A stretch of DNA of 64,000 bases, taken from the NCBI GenBank assembly GCA_025210775.1, contig JAOARB010000019.1:62001-126000 (forward strand). The letters run 5' to 3'. Below the pieces are notes generated by a model. It made no database searches. It was given only the letters and a program-made list of their open reading frames with translations, and was not told the origin of the DNA. Made by a program: the position numbers and the translations under genes. Below are positions 9,467 through 18,782 of this stretch, piece after piece (positions within the stretch are counted from its first letter, which is position 1; each line of letters opens with the position of its first letter). This DNA comes from Prolixibacteraceae bacterium (GTDB lineage Bacteria; Bacteroidota; Bacteroidia; Bacteroidales; Prolixibacteraceae).

Positions 9467-9817
9467 CTAATAATCAGCTTCCATTGCTTTAGGATCTTCT
9501 CCATATTCATTTGGTCCTCTAGTTCCTTCTTTAAAAAGGATGTAAAACCCCCATACAATATTAACAATAGGAATAAAGCAAATAAGAAGATACCAACCAC
9601 TTTTTTCAATATCATGTAATCTCTTCACTCCTTGAATCATAACCAATACACCACATACTAAAGATACAAGTGATGCAATAATAGCAAAGAAAGCACTTCC
9701 TGAAGCAGCAGCAGTACTTGGTAATATAGCACTAGGGATTGATAAAACTAATGCTCTAATAAGGTAATCTTTTCTTCTAAGTCTTCCGTTTGTTGATAAT
9801 AGTTCTTCTTTGTTCAT
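9467..9817 (-). CDS. DUF805 family membrane protein, copy 2
   Basis: The second 116-residue DUF805 protein. It carries NGRLRRKD at the N-terminus, VKRLHDIEKSGWY in the middle and EGTRGPNEYGEDP at the end. The usual DLGKSGW motif is altered to DIEKSGW. Several hydrophobic segments predict an integral inner-membrane protein of unknown role. It lies in the second unit of a tandem duplication with its own conserved leader and a well-formed terminator, so each copy appears to be transcribed separately. Both reading frames are intact, which argues that both copies are maintained. Confidence 0.88.
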   Translation of the reverse strand: MNKEELLSTNGRLRRKDYLIRALVLSIPSAILPSTAAASGSAFFAIIASLVSLVCGVLVMIQGVKRLHDIEKSGWYLLICFIPIVNIVWGFYILFKEGTRGPNEYGEDPKAMEADY

Positions 9818-9853
9818 AGCAGATTAAATACTTCTAAAATTTACTTATTGGTA

Positions 9854-9896
9854 CCTACTTCTATTTATAGTCTTTTTTCGGCATATCCAGACTTTA
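9854..9896 (-). promoter_or_regulatory. 43-nt leader block, copy 2
   Basis: Identical to 8667-8709. Here it begins 36 bases upstream of the start codon, eight bases farther than in copy 1, so spacing to the gene is less constrained than the block itself. Confidence 0.5.
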
Positions 9897-10286
9897 ACTA
9901 AACTTCCCAGCAATCAATTCTTTCTACCTGAAAACAGAACCACTAATGCCTATGAGAGAGAATACAGTTTACATCGTGAGAAACTCAGGCAGAAAGAATT
10001 TTATCAAATACGAGTAAATCCAAAAACAATCATTTCTTGTTATTCTTGTATTATGTCAACAAAAGTATAGTCATACTGTGCAGTCAAAATGCACTCAATA
10101 ATTCTCACTAAATGAAATATCACAAACTAACAATAGGTCCCCGAATATAAGCTACTATTCATTAATTACTTAATCAAGAGAAGCTCCATTTAGAGACTTC
10201 TTTATAATCTGCATAAAAGAAAATAAAAACAGAAAACAGCTCCACTACAAATCTTTATTGTAATCCATAGAATCTGAAGACAAGAC

Positions 10287-10324
10287 ATAAAAAAAGGGAA
10301 AAAGCATTAGTCGCATCTTCCCTT
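10287..10324 (-). terminator. Terminator after the PLP racemase gene
   Basis: The stem AAGGGAA / TTCCCTT (10294-10300 with 10318-10324) is followed on the minus strand by a T-run. It lies about 50 bases past the stop codon at 10375. Confidence 0.65.
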
Positions 10325-10374
10325 ATCCATCTAGCTAGCTACCGACATAGCTAACAACAACATATACAAACAAA

Positions 10375-11445
10375 CTAAATTATTCTTTTCTCGATATAAT
10401 CAGAATTAAATATTCCTAGTGCCCCCATGTATTTTAATCTAAAACTAACCATATCCCCTACGCTATAACTTTGTTCTTTCTCTCCAAGATCAAGAATAAT
10501 CATATCGGAACTAGCACCAATAACACTAATCTCATTATCTTCTGGAATCAAATATTCAGGAGAGATATCCAGAAGACCTATATCAATGATAGCTCTATAC
10601 GAAGTTTCACCATAATCCGCGTCATCAATTTCATGCATCTCCCCAGAAGGATTTTCAGCCAAATAACCAATAGGTATTTTAGGCTTCTCTGCAATCTCAA
10701 TAATTTGGGCGAAGAGTTTAATCACTCCCTGCTCCATACCCTCATAAAGAGTATCTTCTAGAAGGTGGTTACCAAAGAACAACGTTTCACCTATACGAAA
10801 ATGATTGACACCTTTAGGCACCTGGCCTCTTTCAATCAAAGGGATAGTTATAGAAGTTCCACCAGACACCCAAGGGATCTGTTGGTTAAAATTAGCCTCT
10901 ATGAGTTGTTCATAAAGAGACAATTGAATCAATTTATCTTGAGAAGGCAAGACTCCACTAAGACAATTCAGATTAGCACCAATACCTGAGACTTCTATTC
11001 CTTTAAGATGAAACACCTCTCCATAGAATTCAATAAGACCTTCGCCCATAATACCTTCACGCAGATCACCTAATTCAATCATAATAATAATCTTATGAAC
11101 TTTATTCTGTCGAGTAGCCTCTTCTGACAACAGACGAATGGTATCGAGCTCTGTATTAAAACTGGTATCTGCATAACGTACAACATCCTCAATATTGTCA
11201 TGTGCAGGAGGTTTAATATAAACGGTTTTTATTTGAGAGTTGATCTCTTTAATGGTTTGCAAATTACTAATCCTTGAGTCACACAATTCATTGGGACCCA
11301 AAGAAATTAAGTACTCAAGATAAGAGCGATTACCACACAAAAGTTTTGAGACAACAGCCCAAGACTTCTCATTGGTAGAAAACAATTGATCTAGGAATTG
11401 GAAGTTATGCTTAAGTTTTTCTTTATCTAATACTAAATAAGCCAT
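10375..11445 (-). CDS. Alanine/ornithine-racemase family PLP enzyme
   Basis: A 356-residue protein with the fold-type III alanine racemase barrel. The probable PLP lysine is Lys34 in AVVSKLLCGN (matching VVKA.aYG of alanine racemase), with SGGTSI in the phosphate-binding region and HFRIGETLFFG toward the end of the barrel. The overall pattern is nearer the ornithine racemase (Orr) type than classical Alr or the YggS group: alanine racemase hallmarks are altered and the second, Tyr-bearing C-terminal domain is short. It presumably racemises a small amino acid in the cytoplasm; the substrate cannot be read from sequence. A GNAT acetyltransferase gene lies 74 bases upstream on the same strand and may be co-transcribed. 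Confidence 0.78.
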   Translation of the reverse strand: MAYLVLDKEKLKHNFQFLDQLFSTNEKSWAVVSKLLCGNRSYLEYLISLGPNELCDSRISNLQTIKEINSQIKTVYIKPPAHDNIEDVVRYADTSFNTELDTIRLLSEEATRQNKVHKIIIMIELGDLREGIMGEGLIEFYGEVFHLKGIEVSGIGANLNCLSGVLPSQDKLIQLSLYEQLIEANFNQQIPWVSGGTSITIPLIERGQVPKGVNHFRIGETLFFGNHLLEDTLYEGMEQGVIKLFAQIIEIAEKPKIPIGYLAENPSGEMHEIDDADYGETSYRAIIDIGLLDISPEYLIPEDNEISVIGASSDMIILDLGEKEQSYSVGDMVSFRLKYMGALGIFNSDYIEKRII

Positions 11446-11519
11446 ACAATATCTTTAAATGAATAACTGTGTACACAAAGGCACACCATGTTCTATTTCA
11501 AATGGATCGCAACATTGAG

Positions 11520-11969
11520 CTAACGCTTCAATCTCATCTCAAGATATGGGTTCTCAAAACCTAATTTCTCATATAAAAACCGTGCAGGATTATTCTTTTC
11601 GACATGCAATGCCACATCTCCTTCACAATGATCAAGAGCTTTCAACATTAAATGTTTTCCCAACCCCGCACCTCTAAATTTTTTATTAATGGCAATATAA
11701 ACCAATATATTTTCGGGGATATAACCATGCATTCCTGTTTTATTAATAACGGTTGCACCAGACATCTCACCATTGGTTTCCTGAACCACAAGCAAGCCAC
11801 CATTTCCATTAGATATATAATCAATGGCTTTCTTTATATCCTCAACATCATCACCATACTCTTCTAGATGTAACTCTAAAAATTGGGCTATGCCATTTAA
11901 ATCACAGGAAGAGGACTTAATTGTATCTTGAGTTAAAACTGTATATGATATATCCATTTTATTTTCCAT
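11520..11969 (-). CDS. GNAT family N-acetyltransferase
   Basis: A 149-residue single-domain acetyltransferase. The acetyl-CoA motif A is clear at KKFRGAGLGKHLMLKAL (RxxGxG), preceded by the beta4 strand ENILVYIAIN and followed by the motif B region NNPARFLYEKLGFE. The acceptor is unknown. A downstream in-frame Met (residue 5, MDISY) is an alternative start. It lies 74 bases upstream of the amino-acid racemase and could modify a related amino compound, but that is only neighbourhood inference. Confidence 0.85.
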   Translation of the reverse strand: MENKMDISYTVLTQDTIKSSSCDLNGIAQFLELHLEEYGDDVEDIKKAIDYISNGNGGLLVVQETNGEMSGATVINKTGMHGYIPENILVYIAINKKFRGAGLGKHLMLKALDHCEGDVALHVEKNNPARFLYEKLGFENPYLEMRLKR

Positions 11970-12341
11970 AGAACTTTTTTAATTAAATATGTAGTATATA
12001 AAAAACACTACAAGACTCTAAACTAACGTAACATATTAAGATATACTCATTTAAATAAACAAACAATCAGCATAATATGTTCTACAGAACAAATATACAA
12101 AAAACACGACATAAATAAGCACCTAATCTACAGACATAAATATTTAATAACATCTTATTTACAGACATATAAGCCAAAATATGGTGAATTGCATCATAAT
12201 ATATCACTATCAACAATCCACACACAAAGACAAAATGTTCTATAGAATCAATATAATATAACAAATCCAGACTCACGACAAAGACAATACACAGAACTGG
12301 AAGAGAGACAATCTTATTCCATTGCAAATTGTACAATAAGA
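11970..12341. other. AT-rich intergenic stretch
   Basis: No supported gene. A 96-codon minus-strand frame (12082-12372) runs through it, but it overlaps the efflux operon terminator and has a random, Cys/Tyr/Ile-rich composition. The stretch should hold the promoter of the acetyltransferase gene. Confidence 0.4.
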
Positions 12342-12385
12342 CAAAAAAAAGATCTCCCAAATAAGCTAACACTTAAGAGAGATCC
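12342..12385 (-). terminator. Terminator of the RND efflux operon
   Basis: The stem GATCTC(C/T)C / GAGAGATC (12351-12358 with 12377-12384) has eight T after it on the minus strand (complement of 12343-12350). It begins about 34 bases past the pump gene stop codon. Confidence 0.75.
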
Positions 12386-12418
12386 TACAATACTACTGAC
12401 TATTTAATGATATAAAAA

Positions 12419-15400
12419 TTAACGATATTTTTTACGATAGCCCATATAGAAGATCAATGGAACAATAATCAAAGTCAATGCGGTAGAAGCAATTGACCCA
12501 CCCATCAAAGAGATGGCCAATCCTTGAAATATAGGGTCAAATAAGATTACAAAGGCCCCAATAACAACAGTTCCTGCCGTAAGAATAATTGGTGTTGTAC
12601 GAACAGCACCTGCTTCAATAATGGACTGTTTTAGAGGAACACGTTCCATCAATCGAATATTAATAAAATCCACAAGGAGGATAGCATTCCTCACCATAAT
12701 ACCAGCAAGAGCAATCAAACCAATCATACTTGTTGCTGTAAAATATGCTCCCATTAGCCAGTGTCCAACAAGGATTCCGCCCAACGAAAGAGGAATAGAT
12801 ATCATCATAATCATTGGAACTTTATAATCTTGGAACCAACCAATAATAAGCATATAGATAATCACAAGTACCACAGCAAAAGCCAAGCCTAGATCACGAA
12901 AAACATCATAAGTAATTTGCCATTCGCCATCCCATTTGACCACATATTTATCGTCATTAAAAGGTTGTCCATTATACATCTCCATGAGCGTTTCTTGCTC
13001 ATCCACATCGATCTGTTTGATGCGATCCTTCATATCAAGAATAGCATAAACAGGGCTTTCCAAAGTCCCAGCCACTTCAGCTGTAACATAGGTTACAGGG
13101 TGCTGATTCTTTCGATAAATGGATTTAGGTTCCTTTATTTTTTCTACCGAGGCAACATCTCCAAGATAGACAATCGATCCATTTTTAGAGACCAAAGGAA
13201 TCGATTTTACTGCTTCAATAGAAGCATAAGCTTTATCCTCGAATTGCAATCTTACAGGTACTTCATTATTCTCATCTGATTGGATAATATTCATAATATC
13301 ACTTCCATTTAAAGAGGTGTGCAACACCATCTCAATCTGTTTGGCAGAAACACCACGAACCAATGCTTTTTGCTTATCGACAGTCAACTTATACCCCCAA
13401 GTATCAGATTCAAGATAACTATCCACATCAACCACATTAGGATTATCATTAAAGATATCCTCCACCTCTTTAGCAATACGATGCTGTATAGACTGTTCTG
13501 GACCATAAATCTCCACAACCAAAGTACTTAATACAGGAGGTCCAGGAGGCATCTCCACCACTTTTATCTTAGCTCCATAATTCTTCGCAATGGCTTCCAA
13601 TCCAGGGCGTATATTTTTGGCTAAATCATGACTTTGAATACTTCTCTCCGACTTATCTGTCAAGTTAACTTGTATATCTGCCATATTACTCTGTTGCCTT
13701 AAGTCGTAATGACGCACCAATCCATTAAATGTAATTGGAGAAGCTGTTCCGATATAACTGGTATACATCTTAACTTCAGGCTGCTCACTTATATAACTAG
13801 CCAACGCTTGGGTCACCTCATAAGTCTTCTCTAAAGTCGTTCCTTCTGGCATATCCACCACCACTTGGTATTCATTCTTATTATCAAAAGGAAGCATCTT
13901 AACCGCAACCATCTTAAAGTAGAACAATGCCATTGAACCAAACAACAATAAAACGACAGCACCAATAAAAGTCCATCTACACCATACCGAATTCAGGAGA
14001 GGAGACATCACCTTTTTATACCCTTTATAAATCCATGAAGACTCAACTCCTGTAAGTTCATCATGATCTTCGCCTATAACATCCTCTTCTTTCTTCAACA
14101 AACGATAAGCGATATATGGGGTGATAATCAATGCAACCAATAGTGAAAAAGTCATAGCAAAAGCTGCACCAATAGGCATTGGACTCATATAAGGCCCCAT
14201 CATTCCAGATACAGCAACCATAGGAAGAACCGCAGCAATTACAGTGAACGTCGCCAAAATAGTTGGATTTCCAACCTCATTAATACTCTCAATGGCAGCC
14301 TCCATAAACCCTTTCTTCCGCATTTTAAAGTGGCGATGCATATTTTCGGCAATAATAATCGAATCATCCACCACAATTCCCGTTACAAATACCAATGCAA
14401 AAAGCGTAATACGATTCAACGTATATCCTAAAAGATAATATACAAATAGAGTCAAAGCAAAAGTAACTGGCACAGATAAGAATACCACGAGTCCACCTCG
14501 CCAACCCATACTAAGCGCCACAATAAAGGTCACTGCAATGATCGATCCTAGAAGATGCCACATCAACTCATTCACCTTATGCGAAGCAGTCATCCCATAG
14601 TTACGGGTCACTTCCACCTTCACATCCGATGGAATCAAAGAACCTTCCAAGTGATCCACTTTCTCTAACACCAAATCCGCAAGAGCCATAGCATCTGCCC
14701 CATTACGTTTTGCAATAGAAATGGTAGAAGCAGAAAAACTACCAGATGGTGCATCACCATGCTCGTTACCATAACCAAAAGTAACATACTGTGTTGGTTT
14801 TCCTGGTCCATCCTCCACCTTTGCTATTTGATGTAGATAAACAGGAGTACCTTGTTTCATCGAAACAATAATATTTTCAATATCAGATCCATCATGAAGA
14901 AACGTACCACTTTTAACCGTAAAAGAATGGTTTTGGTTATAAAAAGACCCAACTGTTTGTTGACTATTCTCTTGTAACACACGATGGGCAACCACAGAAG
15001 CATCAAGACCAAAAGAGTGCAACTTATTAGGATCTAAAGTCACCGTAAATTGACGAGAACGACCGCCAATCACTTTCACTTGTGCAATATCCGTAATGGT
15101 GCTTATTTGATTCGAAACCTCCTCAGCAATACGCTTTAATTGATAGTCATCATATTTCTCACTCCAAAGAGTCAGAGACATGACTGGAACATCATCAATA
15201 GACCGGGTTTTAATCAAAGGCATCGAAACGCCTTTGGGAGCCTGATCCATATGTTTGACAATCTCATTATATAGTTTTACAATACTTCGTTCCACATCGT
15301 CACCGACATAAAACTGCACCACCAGCTGTGCTTGATCCTGCATACTTGTTGAATATACATATTCAACCCCTTTAATATTGGAAATTAATTTCTCTAACGG

Positions 15401-15613
15401 TTTAGAGACTCTTGACTCCACTTCTTTAGGCGAAGCTCCTGGATAACTCACAAAGATATCCGCTATAGGCACTGAGATTTGTGGTTCTTCCTCTCTTGGT
15501 GTCAAAGAAGCACCATAAAACCCCAAACCTAAAAACAGAACCATCAAAAGTGGCGTCAGCTTTGAATTAATAAAGAGTTTTGATATTTTTCCTGCTATTC
15601 CTTCTTTCATCAT
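12419..15613 (-). CDS. RND efflux pump, inner-membrane permease (AcrB/MexB-like)
   Basis: A 1064-residue resistance-nodulation-division transporter with the expected two-fold architecture: TM1 near residue 17-34, a large periplasmic loop, TM2-6, TM7 near 540-560, a second periplasmic loop and TM8-12. The proton-relay acidic pair is present in TM4 (GIVVDDSIIIAEN). PMLKTR-like elements near the front (PLIKTRSIDDVPVMSL) fit the drug/hydrophobe-exporting class rather than a metal exporter, but substrates cannot be assigned. It works as the trimeric inner-membrane part of a tripartite pump with the adaptor and TolC proteins encoded just upstream (gap of 14 bases to the adaptor). Normal length, no broken motifs. 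Confidence 0.94.
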   Translation of the reverse strand: MMKEGIAGKISKLFINSKLTPLLMVLFLGLGFYGASLTPREEEPQISVPIADIFVSYPGASPKEVESRVSKPLEKLISNIKGVEYVYSTSMQDQAQLVVQFYVGDDVERSIVKLYNEIVKHMDQAPKGVSMPLIKTRSIDDVPVMSLTLWSEKYDDYQLKRIAEEVSNQISTITDIAQVKVIGGRSRQFTVTLDPNKLHSFGLDASVVAHRVLQENSQQTVGSFYNQNHSFTVKSGTFLHDGSDIENIIVSMKQGTPVYLHQIAKVEDGPGKPTQYVTFGYGNEHGDAPSGSFSASTISIAKRNGADAMALADLVLEKVDHLEGSLIPSDVKVEVTRNYGMTASHKVNELMWHLLGSIIAVTFIVALSMGWRGGLVVFLSVPVTFALTLFVYYLLGYTLNRITLFALVFVTGIVVDDSIIIAENMHRHFKMRKKGFMEAAIESINEVGNPTILATFTVIAAVLPMVAVSGMMGPYMSPMPIGAAFAMTFSLLVALIITPYIAYRLLKKEEDVIGEDHDELTGVESSWIYKGYKKVMSPLLNSVWCRWTFIGAVVLLLFGSMALFYFKMVAVKMLPFDNKNEYQVVVDMPEGTTLEKTYEVTQALASYISEQPEVKMYTSYIGTASPITFNGLVRHYDLRQQSNMADIQVNLTDKSERSIQSHDLAKNIRPGLEAIAKNYGAKIKVVEMPPGPPVLSTLVVEIYGPEQSIQHRIAKEVEDIFNDNPNVVDVDSYLESDTWGYKLTVDKQKALVRGVSAKQIEMVLHTSLNGSDIMNIIQSDENNEVPVRLQFEDKAYASIEAVKSIPLVSKNGSIVYLGDVASVEKIKEPKSIYRKNQHPVTYVTAEVAGTLESPVYAILDMKDRIKQIDVDEQETLMEMYNGQPFNDDKYVVKWDGEWQITYDVFRDLGLAFAVVLVIIYMLIIGWFQDYKVPMIMMISIPLSLGGILVGHWLMGAYFTATSMIGLIALAGIMVRNAILLVDFINIRLMERVPLKQSIIEAGAVRTTPIILTAGTVVIGAFVILFDPIFQGLAISLMGGSIASTALTLIIVPLIFYMGYRKKYR

Positions 15614-15627
15614 ACTACAGTTAAAAG

Positions 15628-16695
15628 TTATTTAATCACTACAGACACCCCATCTCTCAACTTCTTAGAAGGCTGATCTACAATCTGAGTACCTTCATCA
15701 AGTCCTGAAATAACACACACTTTTTCTCCATAATTTTCTCCTAGACGAATCCACTGAAGCGAAACACGATGGTTATCCATCAATTTATATACTCCAGTCA
15801 ATGCACCAAATCGAACAATAGCAGAAGAGGGAATCATAATCTGTTTAACTTTCATTTGAGGCAAATCAACTGTAGCATAGATTCCATCACCCAAAAGGGA
15901 AGTATCATGATCCTGAATCGTAGCAATCACACGCACCTGACCATTATGATCTCTACCAGTAGTAGTCACATGGGTTACTTTGGCTTCCATCTTTTTATGA
16001 CTACCTCTAACCATCACATGAGAGATGTCTCCTTTAGAGATATTAAAGCTCTGCTTTTCAGGAAGGAAAAACTCAACATTATAAGCCGCTGAATTTGCCA
16101 TAGACAAAATAGGCCTACCAGGAGAAGCAAGACTACCTTGTTGTTGGTATTTATTGGTTATGACACCATCAAAAGGAGCTAGAATACGGCTATCACGAAT
16201 CATGCTCTGTATCTTTTGTATTTGCGCTTTTGCTTGCGACTGCTGCTCTTTGGTTACTTCTAGTTCCATAGAGATCTTATCAAATTCCCCTTGCGTAATA
16301 CTATGTTCGTTTAACAAACGTTTCATACGACCATAATTTTTCTCTACTAAAAGATATTTTGCTTCAACCTGTTTCAATGAAGCTTGTGCCGTCTTTAACG
16401 AAGCCAACAACTCTTGGTCGTTGATTTTCACCAATGTTTCCCCTTTTCTTACGCTATCTCCAGATTTCACCTTTAACATCTGTATCGTCCCCATAATACG
16501 GCTGCTTAACTGAGCAGCTTCTTCCGCATGAACCGTTCCACTAAAACGATGTGGACGAGATATCTCCATTAGATTCACATTCACAGTAGAGACAGCAATA
16601 GAGTGTTGCTTTTTATTTGGAGTAGTTGACTTTCCACCACAAGAGGTCAAAAACGCAACCATAAAGATGGATCCTAATATTGTTAATCGTTTCAT
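15628..16695 (-). CDS. RND efflux periplasmic adaptor (membrane fusion lipoprotein)
   Basis: 355 residues. The N-terminus MKRLTILGSIFMVAFLTSCGG is a lipoprotein signal with the lipobox cysteine at residue 19. After it come the lipoyl half-motif (VKSGDSVRKGETLVKIND), a long alpha-helical hairpin (about residues 100-170, rich in Lys, Glu and Gln), the second lipoyl half (RILAPFDGVITNKYQQQGS), then the beta-barrel and membrane-proximal domains. It bridges the inner-membrane pump to the TolC channel. The gene sits between tolC-like and pump genes with only 4 and 14 bases of spacing, so the three form one transcript. Confidence 0.92.
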   Translation of the reverse strand: MKRLTILGSIFMVAFLTSCGGKSTTPNKKQHSIAVSTVNVNLMEISRPHRFSGTVHAEEAAQLSSRIMGTIQMLKVKSGDSVRKGETLVKINDQELLASLKTAQASLKQVEAKYLLVEKNYGRMKRLLNEHSITQGEFDKISMELEVTKEQQSQAKAQIQKIQSMIRDSRILAPFDGVITNKYQQQGSLASPGRPILSMANSAAYNVEFFLPEKQSFNISKGDISHVMVRGSHKKMEAKVTHVTTTGRDHNGQVRVIATIQDHDTSLLGDGIYATVDLPQMKVKQIMIPSSAIVRFGALTGVYKLMDNHRVSLQWIRLGENYGEKVCVISGLDEGTQIVDQPSKKLRDGVSVVIK

Positions 16696-16699
16696 TATT

Positions 16700-18016
16700 C
16701 TATTTTTTAAGCATCCACTGCAGTTGGAAATATGCCAATGAGTACTGGTATTGTGACTGAAGGTAATGAAGATGTACTTGCTCCATCTCCGATTTAGACT
16801 GAAGAATATCGCTGGTCTTCTCTAACCCTTCCCCATAACGATTAAATTTAATGGCATACGATTCTTGAGACTGTAAAAAAGCTTGATACATAATGTCGGT
16901 TTGCTTTTCATATAATTTCAGTTGATCTAGGGTATTCTGCAATTCCATGTTCGCTTTGTCTTCCATTTGAAGAAGCTGATGTTGGGCTTTTCGATATTCT
17001 GCCTTATGTTTTTTATTTTGAGATATACGCATCCCTCCTTGGAAAAGTTTCCACTGTAAAGAGACGCCAACCCAATAACTATTACTAGATCCACTAAAAA
17101 TCTCTTTCGAGTTTAAATCATAACTCCCCATGGCATTCAACGAAGGAATCCATGAAGCCTTATTTTGTTTTACTCTATTTTCCAAAGCTTGAACATAATG
17201 ACGTTGTGCCATTAAATCAGCTCTTTCCACTGATACCACACCAGACATCGGTTCTGTTGGAATAGATATCTCTCCTAGCCTATCGGTAGGTAAAACTTCT
17301 ATATCAGCATCCAGCTTTAGCAAAAAGAGAAGGTATCTGTTTGCTTGACGATAATCGTTCTTTGCTGCAAGGAGTCCATTCTCTGTTTTTAAGGCATAAA
17401 CCATAGACATTGACTTGTCGGCTTGGGTTACCAACCCCTCTCTTTTTAAAGATGCAACCACCTCTTCTGAAGACTTAGAACTAGACAATGCCTCTTCCAT
17501 TACACGCACCCTCTCGTGTGCAAGTTGCAAAGCATAATAAGCCTTCTTCACTTCAAACTCCATTAAATTATATACTTGTTGCAGAGACGAATATTTAGAT
17601 TTACTGACCTCTTTGGCCATTTTTCTTTCGTAGATCTTATCTAGATTAAAAAGAGGCATCTGAACCATAACAGAAGTATTCCAATTATCCGTAGCATCGG
17701 GATTGTTCAACTTATCAGGAGCAAAGTCAGCAGAAGTAATGGAAGTCTGTTGAAGGTTCACTCCAAAAACTTGCATTGGATTATTGGTATAAATATAGTT
17801 TTCGGACAGTACCACTTGTGGCATAAAAATCGCATTGGTAGATTTATAATCGGCAATCGCAGCTTTCAAATCTTCATATGCAATCTGGATAGTACTATTT
17901 TGTTCATAGGAAAGAGACAATGCCTCTTTAAGAGATAATTCTTTCTGTTTCTGTGCCCATGTTGATGAAACAAACAACATAAATAACCATATCCATAAAA
18001 ATCGATTCATTCTCAT
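16700..18016 (-). CDS. TolC-like outer-membrane efflux channel
   Basis: A 438-residue outer-membrane efflux protein. It has a signal peptide (FLWIWLFMLFVSSTWAQ), then two internally similar halves of long amphipathic helices and beta strands typical of the OEP/TolC family (LSLKEALSLSYEQN near the start and WKLFQGGMR in the second half). It is the first gene of the tripartite efflux operon, with the adaptor gene four bases downstream. Trimers are expected to form the trans-periplasmic exit duct. I see no regulator gene next to the operon. Confidence 0.92.
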   Translation of the reverse strand: MRMNRFLWIWLFMLFVSSTWAQKQKELSLKEALSLSYEQNSTIQIAYEDLKAAIADYKSTNAIFMPQVVLSENYIYTNNPMQVFGVNLQQTSITSADFAPDKLNNPDATDNWNTSVMVQMPLFNLDKIYERKMAKEVSKSKYSSLQQVYNLMEFEVKKAYYALQLAHERVRVMEEALSSSKSSEEVVASLKREGLVTQADKSMSMVYALKTENGLLAAKNDYRQANRYLLFLLKLDADIEVLPTDRLGEISIPTEPMSGVVSVERADLMAQRHYVQALENRVKQNKASWIPSLNAMGSYDLNSKEIFSGSSNSYWVGVSLQWKLFQGGMRISQNKKHKAEYRKAQHQLLQMEDKANMELQNTLDQLKLYEKQTDIMYQAFLQSQESYAIKFNRYGEGLEKTSDILQSKSEMEQVHLHYLQSQYQYSLAYFQLQWMLKK

Positions 18017-18510
18017 ATTTCAGTGATTTATTGACTTTATCAAATAACAATTCAACCTAAAATGGTGCTTTTAATATCTCCTAATACGAACGATTCCCCT
18101 TAGCTATGTAACCTTCTTTGGGAAGTGATATTTTCCTTAAAACAACAGCTCTAAAAGATCAATTGTTTGAGTAAAAGAGATCATTATTTAAAAGACCATC
18201 ATATTTGTTATTGGCAAACATATAGCGAATCTTTCTTTTAGTTTGTAACTAAAGTCACTGACCAATTGGAGTAAGAAATAAAAAAAACAGTTCTCCTTTA
18301 TTAAGAAAACTGGTTTCAATCATAATAGAAGCATCGAGAAGTTGTCGATAAACTCAAGAAGAAAGAAAATCTGCACCCTGTCCTTTTATTTGCAGAGCTT
18401 TGATGTAATCACATGGTCCAATTCTATTGAAATCAAAGAAAGAGACATTCTCAACATATCGCCACGTTTTAACATAAATCAATACAGAATAGTAGTAGTT
18501 TAAATCGTAC
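18017..18510. other. Upstream region of the efflux operon
   Basis: Non-coding. It must carry the promoter of the tolC-like gene on the minus strand, but I cannot point to a well-spaced box pair. An 80-codon frame at 18354-18593 is judged spurious because it runs into the hairpin repeat. Confidence 0.4.
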
Positions 18511-18605
18511 TTTGTCCATGGTTCCTTCATGGTTTCTCCATCGAAAACCCCCAAATCGATGGACAAACCATGGACGAACCATGGAGGAACCATGGAGGAA
18601 CCCCC
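18511..18605. repeat. CCATGG-rich hairpin repeat, copy 2
   Basis: The reverse-orientation copy of the block at 2325-2452. It has the same CCATGG-containing arms and nearly the same central loop (GGGGGTTTT against AGGGGTTTT). The arms again pair with each other, giving a long imperfect hairpin. It lies between the tolC-like gene and the PL6 lyase gene, about 110 bases from the lyase terminator. Confidence 0.8.
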
Positions 18606-18712
18606 TATTTGACCTATGGAATTCTAGGTTGAGATACGCTGTATAAAACCATTATCAATATTTTGATTTCCACCTTTTTATGAACAAGCGCTATATGATC
18701 AGGGCTATGACA

Positions 18713-18745
18713 CCAAAAAACCAACCCCCTAAAAGAGAGTTGGTT
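18713..18745 (-). terminator. Terminator after the PL6 lyase gene
   Basis: The stem AACCAAC / GTTGGTT (18719-18725 with 18739-18745) is followed on the minus strand by six T. It is about 40 bases past the stop codon. Confidence 0.8.
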
Positions 18746-18782
18746 CAACCAAAATATGTAACAGTCTATCTAAAATTATTAT

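Larger units (their letters stand above)
8146..10093. repeat. Tandem duplication carrying two DUF805 genes
   Basis: Two diverged units in direct orientation, offset about 1.18 kb. Unit 1 runs from about 8146 to beyond 8915, unit 2 from about 9325 to 10093. Homology covers the 3' flank (the same 15-mer starts both at 8146 and 9325), the coding region, the leader and a far-upstream block (TATTCTTG, ATTATGTCAACAAAA, ACTGTGCAGTC). Sequence at about 8930-9320 between the units is not obviously repeated. The age of the duplication is unknown, but the proteins have diverged to about half identity. Confidence 0.85.

Noticed and set aside
12082..12372. 96-codon minus-strand frame before the efflux terminator
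   Set aside because: It overlaps the operon terminator, is rich in Cys, Tyr and Ile as expected from random AT-rich DNA, and matches nothing I recognise.
18354..18593. 79-codon minus-strand frame
   Set aside because: It starts in the second CCATGG repeat and continues through unconserved sequence.
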